Positions 33,678 through 45,463 are shown, numbered from the stretch's first letter. The stretch is 64,000 nt of DNA from Ancylobacter amanitiformis (GCF_030814815.1 NZ_JAUSVR010000001.1:186001-250000), one strand, 5' to 3'. Notes: generated by a model not told the origin, from the sequence alone. Numbers and translations are program-made.

Positions 33678-36293
33678 CTAGGGACGCCAGACCACCGGGC
33701 GCCCGTCATACCACGGGCCGGCGGCATAGGGCCCCTGCCCGCGCGGGCCGAGGCCGGAAGTGAAGCTCGCCCGCTGCGGCAGCGCGCCCTCCCCGCCACG
33801 CGACCAGTAGCTATTGCCGGCGCGGTCGCCGAAGCGGGGGGTGTCGCCATAGCCGGGATGCATGTTCCAGTAGGACGGCCGTCCGCCCCAGTAGCTCGGG
33901 CGCGTACCCCAGTAGGACGGGCGGTTGGCGCCATGGAGGCCCGGCCCCCAATAGCCCGGCCCCCAGCTTGCCCGCCAGATCGAGTCCCAGCCATAGCCGT
34001 AGCGTGGCGCGGGGGTGTCATAGCCACCGCTCACATGGAGCGCCGGGCGCGTGGCGGGGCTATCCCATCCGCCCGTCCAGCCATCCACGACCGTGGCCAC
34101 CGCCGCCGCTACGCCGACCACCGGCGCCGCCAGCGTGGCCAGCACCGCGCCACCCAGCGTCGGTGCGCCGGCAGCGGAATAGATGGGATAGGTGCCGCCC
34201 GGAACGGTCTCGTCGGGATAGCCGACATAATAGGCAGGCGTCTGCGTGGCCGCGGGATAGGGTGTCGAGGGATCGACATAGGACGCGTCGGCATAGCCAG
34301 CCGGGGCGAGGCTCGCGGGACGCACCACGACGCGCGTGGTGCCCGCTGGCGCGCCCGCCGAGCCCGCCGCCGGCCCGGCCGCCAGCAGGCGCGCGTTCAC
34401 ATAGCCATAGGGCGTTTCGCACCACGCGCCCTCGCAGCCCACCAGGTCGACCGTCGTGCCCGCCGCCAGCGTGCCGATAACGGCATAGCCGGTGCCAGGG
34501 CCGCTGCGGATATTCGCCGCCGTGGTGGTGACGGACGAAGTGCCCGCCTCGATCGCCGAATTCACGGGCATCGATCCGGGGGTAGACCGCGAGACCGGCG
34601 CCCGCGAGAGCGACACGCGGCTGGCCGGCAGCGCGGAAGCCGTGCCGATTCCCGGCGCATAGGCGCGGCCAGCCGGCGCGGCGGCCGTGGCCTGCGCCAT
34701 GGGCGCTGTACCGATTGCCGGCGCCGGCGGGTCGCGCGTCGCGGACGCGGCGACATGGCGGACGCTGACATAGCCATATTGCGTCCGGCACCATGCGCCG
34801 GCGCAGGATTCGATGTTCACCGGCAGGCCGGCCGGAAGCGTACCCAGCACGCCGAAGCGCACGCCCGGCCCGGAGCGCGCCTTGACGCTGGCCGTCGTCG
34901 CCGCGCTGGCGGCGGCTGGGCCCGGAGCGACACCGGGCGACATATTCGGCAGGGATTGAGGCGCGAGCGCTTGAGGCGACAAGGTTTGCGGCGACAAGGT
35001 TTGCGGCGACACGGTTTGCGGCGACACGGTTTGCGGCGGCTGGGCTTGCAGCGACAAGGCTTGCGGCGGCAGCACCTGCGCCACCGCGCCACGCGACAGC
35101 ACATAGAGGCTGATATAGCCCTCGCTTGTGTGGCACCAGCCATTGGCGCAGCCCGTCACCTCCACCTTCGTGGCGTCCGGCAGCGTCCTGGTGATGTCGT
35201 AGTCGGTGCCCGGTCCGGAGCGCACATTGGCGGTGCCGATGGTGGTGCGCGGGCCGGCCATCGCGGCGTTGTCGACAGCATCGCCCGCTCCCGCCGTCAC
35301 GGCCGCACCCGCTGCCACGCCGGGGGCATAGCCGAGTGCCGCCGCCCCGCTAGCCGCCGGCACCGCCGAAGCCGGGACGAGCGCGGTGCTCGGAAGAGCC
35401 GTGATCGCGCGGGCGGGCGAGGCGGCAGCGGTCGCGGGCGCGCCGAGGCCGGGAGCACCCTGTGCGATCTGGCGAGCGCTGACATAGCCGTATTGTGTCT
35501 GGCACCAGCTACCCGCACAGGAGACCACGCTCACCGGGAAGCCCTCTGGCAGCGTGCCGAGCACGCCATAGCGCCCGCCCGGTCCGGAACGCACTGTCGC
35601 TCTCCGGGTCACGGTCGCGTTGGCGGGTATCGCCGGAGCGCCATAGGCGGAAGTTGGCGGCTGGGTCTGAGGCGACAAGGCCTGCGGCGGTTGGGCCTGC
35701 GGCGGCAGCACCTGCGCCACCGCGCCACGCGACAGCACATAGAGGCTGATATAGCCCTCGCTTGTCTGGCACCAGCCATTGGCGCAGCCCGTCACCTCCA
35801 CCTTCGTGGCGTCCGGCAGCGTCCTGGTGATGTCGTAGTCGGTGCCCGGTCCGGAGCGCACATTGGCGGTGCCGATAGTGGTGCGCGGGCCGGCCATCGC
35901 GGCGTTGTCGCTGGCGCCGCCGGCTCCGGCGGCAAGCACGGGCGCAGCGGCCGTCCCGGGCGCATAACCCAGCGTCGCGGCGCCGCTCACTCCCCGCACC
36001 GCCATGGATGGCGGCAGAGCCGGCGCGCCCTGCAGCACCGCGCCGGCGCTGACATAGCCATATTGCGTGCGGCACCAGGCGCCGGCGCAGGAAATCACGT
36101 CGATCGGCGTTCCCGCGGCCAGCGTGCCGAGCATCGCGTAATTCGCGCCCGGTCCGCCGCGCAGTTCCGCCGTGCGAGCCATCGTGGCGGGCGCGGCAAA
36201 AGCGGCCGGCGTTCCGACCGCGATCGTTCCCGCTGCCAGCGTCCCCGCGAGCGCGAAGCGGCTGACCCGCGCGAAGGATGTCGTGAACCGCAT
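33678..36293 (-). CDS. Large secreted protein with six SH3 domains
   Basis: An 871-residue exported protein. After a signal peptide (ending about residue 32, PAAFA-AP) come six bacterial SH3 domains at roughly 37-90, 136-190, 229-276, 348-402, 466-514 and 591-638, each with a GC-x-x-W-C or SC-x-x-x-WC pair in the middle and YGYVSA or EGYISLY at the end. Domains 2 and 4 are almost identical (VRSGPGTDYDITRTLPDATK). Linkers are Pro/Gln/Ala-rich, one being a run of SPQTL units. The C-terminal 230 residues are Gly/Tyr/Trp-rich. Likely a periplasmic or surface protein binding peptidoglycan; function unknown. Start 36293 follows GGGGAGG. Confidence 0.85.
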   Translation of the reverse strand: MRFTTSFARVSRFALAGTLAAGTIAVGTPAAFAAPATMARTAELRGGPGANYAMLGTLAAGTPIDVISCAGAWCRTQYGYVSAGAVLQGAPALPPSMAVRGVSGAATLGYAPGTAAAPVLAAGAGGASDNAAMAGPRTTIGTANVRSGPGTDYDITRTLPDATKVEVTGCANGWCQTSEGYISLYVLSRGAVAQVLPPQAQPPQALSPQTQPPTSAYGAPAIPANATVTRRATVRSGPGGRYGVLGTLPEGFPVSVVSCAGSWCQTQYGYVSARQIAQGAPGLGAPATAAASPARAITALPSTALVPASAVPAASGAAALGYAPGVAAGAAVTAGAGDAVDNAAMAGPRTTIGTANVRSGPGTDYDITRTLPDATKVEVTGCANGWCHTSEGYISLYVLSRGAVAQVLPPQALSLQAQPPQTVSPQTVSPQTLSPQTLSPQALAPQSLPNMSPGVAPGPAAASAATTASVKARSGPGVRFGVLGTLPAGLPVNIESCAGAWCRTQYGYVSVRHVAASATRDPPAPAIGTAPMAQATAAAPAGRAYAPGIGTASALPASRVSLSRAPVSRSTPGSMPVNSAIEAGTSSVTTTAANIRSGPGTGYAVIGTLAAGTTVDLVGCEGAWCETPYGYVNARLLAAGPAAGSAGAPAGTTRVVVRPASLAPAGYADASYVDPSTPYPAATQTPAYYVGYPDETVPGGTYPIYSAAGAPTLGGAVLATLAAPVVGVAAAVATVVDGWTGGWDSPATRPALHVSGGYDTPAPRYGYGWDSIWRASWGPGYWGPGLHGANRPSYWGTRPSYWGGRPSYWNMHPGYGDTPRFGDRAGNSYWSRGGEGALPQRASFTSGLGPRGQGPYAAGPWYDGRPVVWRP
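34975..35064. repeat. 15-bp tandem repeats coding for the SPQTL linker
   Basis: Six units of the type gcgacaaggtttgcg (two of them with acggt) follow each other within the SH3 gene. They encode the five-residue motif SPQTL/SPQTV, a flexible linker between SH3 domains 4 and 5. Confidence 0.85.
35062..35274. repeat. 213-bp direct repeat, first copy (SH3 domain 4)
   Basis: Matches 35698-35910 with only two mismatches that I can find. The offset of 636 bases equals 212 codons, so the repeat preserves frame. It codes for an entire SH3 domain plus flanking linker. Confidence 0.9.
35698..35910. repeat. 213-bp direct repeat, second copy (SH3 domain 2)
   Basis: Partner of the copy at 35062-35274. 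Near identity at synonymous sites points to recent duplication or ongoing gene conversion within the gene. Confidence 0.9.
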
Positions 36294-36551
36294 CGGCGCC
36301 TCCCCAACCGCCGCCCGCCCGCGTGGGCAGCGACGGCCATCGTCACGCTTGACCGGAATCCGGCGGGGGCGCAACGAAATGGGGAAAAGATGGTTGCCAA
36401 CATGCAACCCGCGTGCTGACCGCACGACGATTCGCCGGTGGGCAGCGGCTCACACCAAAGCATCTCCCCGGCATGACCCGGGCGGGATGATCCGGCCCGC
36501 TCATGCGCAGGCCGGCCCAAGGCGGAGGCCGGCCTCGCGCGGAGACGCTCC

Positions 36552-36875
36552 TCAGGTGCCGGACTTCAGCTGCGCCATGGCCTGCTCAAGCAGTTCGTCC
36601 ATGGTGCGGCGGATGCGGTGCTCCGAGACGTCGAGGCTCTTGGCCTCGAAATCGGCCTTCAGCTTGCGGAAGACGTCGTCATCGCCGGCTTCCTCGAGGT
36701 CGGCCTCGATGAGCGTGCGGGCATAGGCATCGGCTTCCTCGCCCGTCAGACCCAGCTTGCCGGCGGCCCACAGGCCAAGCGCGCGGTTGCGGCGCGCATG
36801 AGCCTTGAACTTCAAGGTCTCGTCATGGGCGTATTTGGCTTCGAACCCATCTTGGCGCTTATCGAATGTGCTCAT
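36552..36875 (-). CDS. F1-ATPase inhibitor zeta subunit (DUF1476)
   Basis: A 107-residue four-helix protein that inhibits ATP hydrolysis by the alphaproteobacterial F1Fo-ATP synthase. The N-terminal inhibitory region STFDKRQDGFEAKYAHDETL is highly conserved, followed by KFKAHARRNRALGLWAAGKL and the acidic EADLEEAGDDDVFRKL. It is divergent from purC with a 391-base spacer, as is typical of this order. Only alphaproteobacteria have it, which supports the taxonomic call. Confidence 0.92.
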   Translation of the reverse strand: MSTFDKRQDGFEAKYAHDETLKFKAHARRNRALGLWAAGKLGLTGEEADAYARTLIEADLEEAGDDDVFRKLKADFEAKSLDVSEHRIRRTMDELLEQAMAQLKSGT

Positions 36876-37266
36876 GGCTTCGCCCTGTCTCTAGGTCAGT
36901 TACGGGCTTGATTATCGCGCCCGCCCCCCCAAATCAACGCCATCGACGCCCTCATGCGGTGATGTAGGTCAATGTGACGCTTGGCCCAGGGGGTATCGGC
37001 GGCGTATGCGGGAGAGATCGCGCATTTGAAACCAACCATGCGAAACCTACCATGTGAAACCAACAGGGCACGTGCACGAAACTTGCACGCTGTCATGTTT
37101 GTATCCGCTCACCCGATCGGCTAGTGTCCGCCGGTGGGCGCTACCTACCGGCGATACGAATCGTCACGGCGCTCCATACCGCAGAAAATGCTCGGCGCCC
37201 CAGCCGCTAACTCGGAACCGGAGCCCCGGCACCCTAATGGACTTCCTCAACCGACGGTACCCACCC
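36876..37266 (+). other. Divergent spacer and purC leader
   Basis: No gene. A run of seven C residues precedes a short AT-rich patch near 36926-36940. A 14-bp sequence of the type gaaaccaaccatgc occurs three times in tandem at 37028-37068, the last incomplete. An ATG at 37237 (10 codons upstream of the chosen purC start) is in frame and could lengthen PurC. Confidence 0.55.
37028..37068. repeat. Three 14-bp tandem repeats in the purC leader
   Basis: gaaaccaaccatgc at 37028, gaaacctaccatgt at 37042 and gaaaccaacaggg at 37056. The spacing is not a multiple of the helical turn; it could be a slippage product or an operator array. Confidence 0.7.
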
Positions 37267-38046
37267 ATGAGCCGCCGCCGCCGCATTTATGAAGGTAAGG
37301 CGAAAGTCCTCTATGAGGGCCCTGAGCCTGGCACGCTGATCCAGCACTTCAAGGATGACGCCACTGCCTTCAACAACAAGAAGCACGACGTCATCGACGG
37401 CAAAGGCGTGCTGAACAACCGAATCTCGGAATATGTCTTCCTGAAGCTGAACGAGATCGGCGTTCCCACGCATTTCATCAAGCGGCTGAACATGCGCGAG
37501 CAGCTCATCCGCGAGGTCGAGATCATCCCGCTCGAAGTGGTCGTGCGCAACGTCGCCGCCGGCTCGCTGTCGACGCGGCTCGGAATCGAGGAAGGCACGC
37601 AGCTGCCCCGCTCGATCATCGAGTTCTATTACAAGAACGACGAGCTCAACGACCCGATGGTGTCGGAAGAGCACATCACGGCGTTCGGCTGGGCCACCAC
37701 CCAGGAAATCGACGACATCATCGCTCTCGCCATCCGCGTGAACGATTTCCTTTCCGGCCTGTTCCTCGGCGTCGGCATTCGCCTCGTCGATTTCAAGATG
37801 GAATGCGGCCGGCTGTGGGAAAACGATCTCATGCGCATCGTCGTGGCTGATGAGATCAGCCCCGATTCCTGCCGGCTGTGGGACATCAAGTCGAACGACA
37901 AGCTCGACAAGGACCGCTTCCGCCGCGACATGGGCGGCCTCGTCGAGGCCTATTCCGAAGTCGCGCGCCGTCTCGGCATCATTTCCGAGAACGAGCGGCT
38001 GCAGGGCGGCCCCGTGCTGGTGAAGTCCGAACAGCCCGAAAAGTGA
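37267..38046 (+). CDS. purC: SAICAR synthetase
   Basis: A 259-residue enzyme forming SAICAR from CAIR and aspartate with ATP (purine step 7 or 8). [20 protein letters not shown] at the N-terminus, [33 protein letters not shown] and [15 protein letters not shown] (catalytic Asp region) all match. The start at 37267 gives the family length; it has a weak ribosome site. Followed by an intrinsic hairpin before purS. Confidence 0.96.
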   Translation: MSRRRRIYEGKAKVLYEGPEPGTLIQHFKDDATAFNNKKHDVIDGKGVLNNRISEYVFLKLNEIGVPTHFIKRLNMREQLIREVEIIPLEVVVRNVAAGSLSTRLGIEEGTQLPRSIIEFYYKNDELNDPMVSEEHITAFGWATTQEIDDIIALAIRVNDFLSGLFLGVGIRLVDFKMECGRLWENDLMRIVVADEISPDSCRLWDIKSNDKLDKDRFRRDMGGLVEAYSEVARRLGIISENERLQGGPVLVKSEQPEK

Positions 38047-38127
38047 GATGAACGCCCCCGGCCTCGCCATATTCGTGGGGCAGCCATCCACAATCGACCG
38101 TTGAGCCGTTCGCGGCCAAGTGATAGG

Positions 38128-38155
38128 CGGGGGCCCGCAAAGCCCCCGTTTCTGT
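38128..38155 (+). terminator. Terminator-like hairpin between purC and purS
   Basis: Stem cgggggc / gcccccg with a 7-base loop followed by tttctgtttt. It could separate purC from purSQL or act as an attenuator. Confidence 0.7.
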
Positions 38156-38198
38156 TTTCTCCCGTTCTATTTTCAAGAACGTCCTCGAGAGTGATCCC

Positions 38199-38441
38199 AT
38201 GAAGGCGCGCGTTCTCGTCACCCTGAAATCCGCCGTGCTCGACCCGCAGGGCAAGGCCATCGAGGGCGCCCTGCGCTCGCTGGGCGTGCCCGGCATTTCC
38301 AGCGTCCGCCAGGGCAAGGTGTTCGACGTCGAATTCGACGGTTCCGACCCGGCCAAGGCCGAGGCGACGCTGAAGGACGCCTGCGAGAAGCTTCTCGCCA
38401 ATACGGTGATCGAAACCTACCGCATCGAGTTCGTGGGCTGA
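38199..38441 (+). CDS. purS: FGAM synthase subunit PurS
   Basis: An 80-residue small subunit of the three-part FGAM synthase. [20 protein letters not shown] begins the ferredoxin-like fold; [14 protein letters not shown] and a final [11 protein letters not shown] complete it. It docks PurQ to PurL. Five bases before purQ. Confidence 0.95.
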   Translation: MKARVLVTLKSAVLDPQGKAIEGALRSLGVPGISSVRQGKVFDVEFDGSDPAKAEATLKDACEKLLANTVIETYRIEFVG

Positions 38442-38446
38442 GCACG

Positions 38447-39145
38447 ATGAAAGCGGCCGTCATCCTCTTTCCCGGCTCGAACCGCGAGGGCGATGTCGCC
38501 AGCGCGCTCAAGCATGTCACCGGTGTCACGCCCAGCATTGTCTGGCACGCCGACACCGATCTGCCCGCCGGCACCGATCTCGTCGTGCTGCCCGGCGGCT
38601 TCTCCTATGGCGATTACCTGCGCTGCGGCGCCATCGCGGCGCGCGCCGCCATCATGGATGCCGTGCGCGCCCACGCGGCGCGCGGCGGGCTGGTGCTCGG
38701 CATCTGCAACGGCTTCCAGATCCTGTGCGAGAGCGGGCTGCTGCCCGGCGTGCTGGTGCGCAATGCGCGCCTGCGCTTCGTCTGCCGCGAGGCGCTGCTG
38801 AAGGTCGAGCGCACCGACACGCCCTTCACCCGCCGCTACGCCAAGGGCGCCATCGTGCGCTATCCCGTGGCCCATGGCGAAGGCAACTACACCGCCGATA
38901 CCGAGACGCTGAAGCGGCTTGAGGGCGAGGGCCGCGTGGCTTTCCGCTATGTCATGGCCGACGGCAAGCGGGACGATACCCAGGTGCTCAACGGCGCCGC
39001 CAATTCCATTGCCGGCATCGTCTCCGAGAAGCTCAACGTGCTCGGGCTGATGCCGCACCCCGAGAACCATGTCGACCCGCTGCTCGGGCCGACCGATGGA
39101 CGCGCCTTGTTCGAAAGCATAGCGGGCGTGCTGGAGCGGGCCTGA
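38447..39145 (+). CDS. purQ: FGAM synthase glutaminase subunit PurQ
   Basis: A 232-residue class I glutamine amidotransferase that supplies ammonia to Pur[15 protein letters not shown] at the N-terminus; the nucleophile cysteine is in [21 protein letters not shown] and [14 protein letters not shown] provide the His/Glu part of the triad. Normal length. Confidence 0.96.
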   Translation: MKAAVILFPGSNREGDVASALKHVTGVTPSIVWHADTDLPAGTDLVVLPGGFSYGDYLRCGAIAARAAIMDAVRAHAARGGLVLGICNGFQILCESGLLPGVLVRNARLRFVCREALLKVERTDTPFTRRYAKGAIVRYPVAHGEGNYTADTETLKRLEGEGRVAFRYVMADGKRDDTQVLNGAANSIAGIVSEKLNVLGLMPHPENHVDPLLGPTDGRALFESIAGVLERA

Positions 39146-39193
39146 GCCTCGCGCTCGCCCCTCCCCGCCGCGCAACGGAATGACGGCCCTCGC

Positions 39194-41407
<2,214 letters not shown>

Positions 41408-41420
41408 GGGAGCACCCGCG

Positions 41421-41654
41421 ATGGCCATGGAAGCCACCGAAATCGAACGGCTGATCCGGGAGGGCCTGCCGGATGCGGCGGTCGAGATCCGCGACCTCGC
41501 CGGCGACGGCAATCATTATGCGGCAACCGTCGTGTCCGCGAGCTTTCGCGGCAAGAGCCGCGTGCAGCAGCACCAGATGGTCTATGCCACGCTGAAGGGC
41601 CAGATGGGCGGCATATTGCACGCGCTGGCGCTTCAGACCAATGTACCGGACTGA
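41421..41654 (+). CDS. bolA: BolA-family protein
   Basis: A 77-residue protein with the class II KH-like BolA fold. The segment GDGNHYAATVVSASFRGKSR and the invariant histidine in VQQHQMVYATL are visible. BolA proteins pair with CGFS glutaredoxins to bind [2Fe-2S] clusters and influence iron regulation; the adjacent gene encodes such a glutaredoxin. The sequence is closer to the IbaG/YrbA than to the E. coli BolA group. Confidence 0.93.
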   Translation: MAMEATEIERLIREGLPDAAVEIRDLAGDGNHYAATVVSASFRGKSRVQQHQMVYATLKGQMGGILHALALQTNVPD

Positions 41655-41738
41655 AGCCGGCGGCCGAGACTGCCACGCCTCCCGAAAGGGAGGTCGCCAC
41701 CCCCACTCGCGACGCCCGCACGGGCAGAGGGCAATGCC

Positions 41739-42077
41739 ATGAGCATTCACGATTTCATCGATAGCCAGGTGAAGAGCAACGACGTCGTCGTCTTCATGAA
41801 GGGCACGCCGCAATTCCCGATGTGCGGTTTCTCCGGCCAGGTCGCGCAGATCTTCACGCTGCTCGGCGTGGACTACAAGGGCGTCAACGTTCTGGATTCC
41901 GACGAGATGCGTCAGGGCATCAAGGAATTCACCAACTGGCCGACCATTCCGCAGATCTTCGTCAAGGGCGAGTTCATCGGCGGCTGCGACATCGTCCGCG
42001 AAATGTACCAGTCCGGCGAGTTGCAGGGCCTGCTGGAAGAGAAGGGCGTCGTGGTCGCCGGCCGCGCCACAGCGTGA
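41739..42077 (+). CDS. grxD: Monothiol glutaredoxin (Grx4/GrxD)
   Basis: A 112-residue CGFS-type glutaredoxin. The active site CGFS lies in FPMCGFSGQVAQIF, TIPQIFVKGEFIGGCDIV is the glutathione site, and KGTP is present. It carries [2Fe-2S] clusters with BolA. Last gene of the purine-linked run, closed by a terminator. Confidence 0.96.
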   Translation: MSIHDFIDSQVKSNDVVVFMKGTPQFPMCGFSGQVAQIFTLLGVDYKGVNVLDSDEMRQGIKEFTNWPTIPQIFVKGEFIGGCDIVREMYQSGELQGLLEEKGVVVAGRATA

Positions 42078-42097
42078 GGCTGTCCACCCGCTGAGCG

Positions 42098-42127
42098 AAA
42101 AGGCCGTCCTTCGGGGCGGCCTTTTTT
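42098..42127 (+). terminator. Terminator after grxD
   Basis: Stem aggccgtcc / gggcggcct with a tetraloop and a run of six T. Confidence 0.9.
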
Positions 42128-42188
42128 CATGCCGGGATGCCGCGCATGCCGGATTTGGGGATGGCGGCTGGGCCGGCTGCGCCAACAA

Positions 42189-42214
42189 AAAAGCCGCCCC
42201 GAAGGGCGGCTTTT
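42189..42214 (-). terminator. Terminator of rpsD
   Basis: A perfect 11-bp stem (aaaagccgccc / gggcggctttt) with loop cgaa. On the minus strand it is followed by six T. It stands back to back with the grxD terminator. Confidence 0.92.
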
Positions 42215-42245
42215 CCGTTGGTCGCGAACGGATCGCGGGATCCGA

Positions 42246-42863
42246 TCAGCGCGAGTAATACTCGACGACCAGATTGGGCTCCATCACGACCGGATAGGGC
42301 ACCTCGTTGAGCTCGGGCACGCGGACGAACTTGGCCGTCACCTTGTTGCCGTCGACTTCGAGATAATCCGGCACGTCACGCTCGCCCGAGGCAGCCGCTT
42401 CCATGACCAGCGCGAGCTGCTTGGAAGCTTCCTTCACCTCGATCACGTCGCCGACCTTCACCTGGTAGCTCGGCACGTTGACGCGGCGGCCGTTCACCTT
42501 GATGTGGCCGTGGCTCACGAACTGGCGGGCGGCGAACACGGTGGGAACGAACTTGGCGCGGTAGATCACGGCGTCGAGACGGCGCTCGAGGAGGCCGATC
42601 AGGTTGGCGCCGGTATCGCCCTTGAGGCGCGAGGCTTCGACATAGACGGCGTAGAACTGCTTCTCGCCGATCGAGCCGTAATAGCCCTTGAGCTTCTGCT
42701 TGGCGCGCAGCTGCACGCCGAAGTCGGAAACCTTGCCCTTGCGGCGCTGGCCGTGCTGGCCGGGGCCATATTCACGCTTGTTGATGGGGCTCTTCGGGCG
42801 GCCCCAGATGTTTTCGCCCATACGGCGGTCAAGCTTGTGCTTGGCTGCTACGCGCTTGCTCAT
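42246..42863 (-). CDS. rpsD: 30S ribosomal protein S4
   Basis: A 205-residue primary 16S rRNA-binding protein. [20 protein letters not shown] begins the chain; the S4 RNA-binding domain at about 95-155 has [20 protein letters not shown] and the loop [12 protein letters not shown]. The zinc-cysteine form is not used (no cysteines). Alone here rather than in a ribosomal operon, as usual in alphaproteobacteria. The frame is open far upstream but the family start is at 42863. Confidence 0.97.
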   Translation of the reverse strand: MSKRVAAKHKLDRRMGENIWGRPKSPINKREYGPGQHGQRRKGKVSDFGVQLRAKQKLKGYYGSIGEKQFYAVYVEASRLKGDTGANLIGLLERRLDAVIYRAKFVPTVFAARQFVSHGHIKVNGRRVNVPSYQVKVGDVIEVKEASKQLALVMEAAASGERDVPDYLEVDGNKVTAKFVRVPELNEVPYPVVMEPNLVVEYYSR

Positions 42864-43080
42864 GCGCTGGTCCTCTCGCAAGTTGCGGGTTGGATCGCGC
42901 CCCCTCCTCTGCCCTCCTTTTTCGAGGGCCGACAGGTCATCTCCGAACGCGCCGGAGACATCCATGGGTGCGTGAAACGTAACACGGGGCCGTTGCCGAC
43001 CCCGTGCGTGGCTGGGTGCATAGGCGGGAAAGGCCGGAAGGTCAAGGGCTGCGGCGGCGGCCCCGCCTTCGCGCCCGCAA

Positions 43081-44352
43081 TCAGCGCCCCTTGCGCAGCG
43101 CCGCCAGCACGTCGAGCCCGGCATAGCCGTTCGGCTCAAGCCCGATCCTGCGCTGGAAATCGGCCACGGCCTTCATGGTCATGTTGCCGACCCGCCCGTC
43201 CGTGCCCCCGGTGTCGAATCCCGCGCGCGTCAGACGGCGCTGGATGTCCTGGATCTCCGCCAGCGTCAGCGCGCGCTCCCCACCGGGAAAGGGCGTGATG
43301 AAGGGTGCGCCGCCCAGCACGCGGTCGCCGAGATGGCAGACGGCCAGCGCGTAGTTCATGGAAGGGTTGTAGCTGCGCACCGCATAGAAGTTCTGCGTCA
43401 GCAGGAAACAGGGCCCCTCCGGCCCGACCGGCGCCCAGAGCCGTGCCCGCGCCTTGGGCAGCGCGAAACGCCCGCCGCCCGCCGGCTTCACGCCACGCCG
43501 GGCCCACTCCTCCACCGGGCGCCAGGTCTTGGCGTCGGCGGCCTGTTCGGGCACGCCATCCATGCGCACCTCGAAGCCCCAGGGCAGGCCGCGCTGGTAA
43601 TTGCCGCGCTTGAGGAGATAGCGCGAGGAGCCGGCCAGCGCATCGGCCACGGAATAGGGCGAGGGCGTGCCGTCGCCATCATAGTCGATGCCGAGATTGA
43701 GCCAGACTTCCGGCATCCACTGGGTATGGCCCATCGCCCCCGCCCAGGAGCCGCGCATCTCCTCCGGGCTCGCCCATCCACGCTGCACGACGGCCAGCGC
43801 GTTGATGAACTCGATCTCCCAATAGCTGCGCCGGCGCGGTTCGCCCCAGGCCAGCGCGCCGAGCGAGGGGAAAACCGGCTTCATGTGGTCCGGGTCATCG
43901 ACCAGTTCGCCGAAGGCGCTCTCCATGCCCCAGAGGCCGAGCAGCACATCCTGCTCGACGCCGAAATCGCCGTGCAGGCGCCGGAGCAGCGCGGCGTTCT
44001 CCTTCGCCGCCGCCCGCCCGGTCATCAGCCGCCATTCGGAAATGCGGCGGTTGAGATATTGCCAGATCTCCTCGCGAAACTCGGGCTGGGCGCTGTCCTT
44101 GGCATAGACTGAGAGGTCAGGCTCCAGCCCCCGCGTCACCCGGTCATAGACGGCATCGGAAATGCCCTTGGCACGCGCGCGGGCGCGAAAATTCACCACC
44201 CAGGCACTGAAGGGCTGCGCCGCCGTCTGCGCGCGCGCCGTGCCGCCGGCAAAGGCCAGCGCCCCGGCGCCCGCTCCCACAAGGAAGGCGCGGCGTGTCG
44301 GCGCGAGTATCGACGTCTGGCCGGCGGGGCGTGCGAAGGCGTCAAGCGTCAC
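43081..44352 (-). CDS. Lytic murein transglycosylase with peptidoglycan-binding domain
   Basis: A 423-residue exported enzyme that cleaves glycan strands forming 1,6-anhydro ends. The signal-like N-terminus includes [19 protein letters not shown] (twin-arginine-like, TRRAF) ending ARAQ. The MltB-type catalytic domain follows with [20 protein letters not shown] (catalytic Glu), [17 protein letters not shown] and the late [17 protein letters not shown]. The C-terminal PG_binding_1 module is at about 365-420 ([18 protein letters not shown]). GTG at 44352 with GGGAGA is preferred; the frame is open upstream. Next to murI on the same strand. Confidence 0.9.
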   Translation of the reverse strand: MTLDAFARPAGQTSILAPTRRAFLVGAGAGALAFAGGTARAQTAAQPFSAWVVNFRARARAKGISDAVYDRVTRGLEPDLSVYAKDSAQPEFREEIWQYLNRRISEWRLMTGRAAAKENAALLRRLHGDFGVEQDVLLGLWGMESAFGELVDDPDHMKPVFPSLGALAWGEPRRRSYWEIEFINALAVVQRGWASPEEMRGSWAGAMGHTQWMPEVWLNLGIDYDGDGTPSPYSVADALAGSSRYLLKRGNYQRGLPWGFEVRMDGVPEQAADAKTWRPVEEWARRGVKPAGGGRFALPKARARLWAPVGPEGPCFLLTQNFYAVRSYNPSMNYALAVCHLGDRVLGGAPFITPFPGGERALTLAEIQDIQRRLTRAGFDTGGTDGRVGNMTMKAVADFQRRIGLEPNGYAGLDVLAALRKGR

Positions 44353-44500
44353 GGACGAATCTCCCGCGGCGCGCAATGCCGCAGCGGCATGGTGGGTTGG
44401 GATGATGTCGTCTGCAAGGCGCGGAGATGAGGGCAGACATGTTGCCGGCCACGGCTCCCGGTCGCCCGCCACCACGGCCTCGCCCGTCGCTTGCCGGAGA

Positions 44501-45463
44501 TCAGATGGCCGGCAACGCCATCGGCACAAGTTCACCGGGCCGGCTGCTGCGCCCGACGATGCGCTCCACCAGCTTCGCATCGAGCGGATGGCCGGTGGAG
44601 AACAGGCGCAGCGGCGCCGGGTTCGCCGCGAAGGCGACCGGACCGATCAGCGAACTCAACCGGCGGGCGATGGCGGGGGCCGGGTCGATCCAGCGCACCG
44701 ACCAGGGCGCCACCGCGCGCAGCCGCTCCAGCACCAGCGGATAATGCGTGCAGGCCAGCACCACCGTGTCGGTGCGCCTGTCCGCCTCGCGCACGAAGGC
44801 CGGGGCGATCTCGGCGGCGAACGCCTCGTCCGGAACCGTCTCGCCCGCCATGACGGCCTCGGCGAGCGGCGCCAGCCGGGTCGAGCCGACCAGCGTGACA
44901 CGGCAATCACCCGAGAAATCGCGGATCAGCGCCTGCGTGTAGTCGCGCCTCACGGTGCCGGGCGTGGCGAGCACGCTGACCTGCTTGGTGAGCGAGCTTT
45001 CGCAGGCCGGCTTGATGGCCGGCACGGTGCCGACGAAGGGAATGGAATATTGCGCGCGCAGCGCCGGCAGAACCAGCGTCGAGGCGGTATTGCAGGCGAT
45101 GACGACCGCATCCGGCGCCAGGCGGGCGATCAGCGCATCCATCACCGCCGTTACCCGGCCGATCAGGTCCGGCTCGCTGCGGGGGCCATAGGGAAAGCCG
45201 GCATCGTCCGCCGCGTAGACGAAGCGCGCATCGGGCCGGGCACGCGCCAGTTCGCGGAACACCGACAGCCCGCCCAGCCCCGAATCGAACACCAGGATCG
45301 TGGGCGCGCGCAGCGTGGGAGCGATAGCGGATAGCGGCACGGCGGATGGCCCCGTTGAACGAGGGTGCGGGACGCCGTGAACGCTGCCAGGAACGTGGCC
45401 CTCGGCGCCCTGAAGGAGCGCCGGAGAACCAGAAGCAGAAACGGGCGAAGCCTCGATACGCAT
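44501..45463 (-). CDS. murI: Glutamate racemase
   Basis: A 320-residue cofactor-independent racemase producing D-glutamate for peptidoglycan. FDSGLGGLSVFREL carries the first motif; the two catalytic cysteines lie in VIACNTASTLVL and VVLACTHYPLV. ATG at 45463 follows GGAGG by 7 bases. About 40 residues before the family core are extra. It sits between trmJ and the lytic transglycosylase. Confidence 0.94.
   Translation of the reverse strand: MRIEASPVSASGSPALLQGAEGHVPGSVHGVPHPRSTGPSAVPLSAIAPTLRAPTILVFDSGLGGLSVFRELARARPDARFVYAADDAGFPYGPRSEPDLIGRVTAVMDALIARLAPDAVVIACNTASTLVLPALRAQYSIPFVGTVPAIKPACESSLTKQVSVLATPGTVRRDYTQALIRDFSGDCRVTLVGSTRLAPLAEAVMAGETVPDEAFAAEIAPAFVREADRRTDTVVLACTHYPLVLERLRAVAPWSVRWIDPAPAIARRLSSLIGPVAFAANPAPLRLFSTGHPLDAKLVERIVGRSSRPGELVPMALPAI

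Noticed and set aside
34975-35064. Regular short repeats considered as a CRISPR array
   Set aside because: The units are directly tandem with no unique spacers and code for SPQTL in frame.
33594-36419. A 941-codon plus-strand frame over the SH3 gene
   Set aside because: Low-complexity Arg/Gly-rich translation with no motif; the minus strand shows signal peptide, ribosome site and six SH3 domains.
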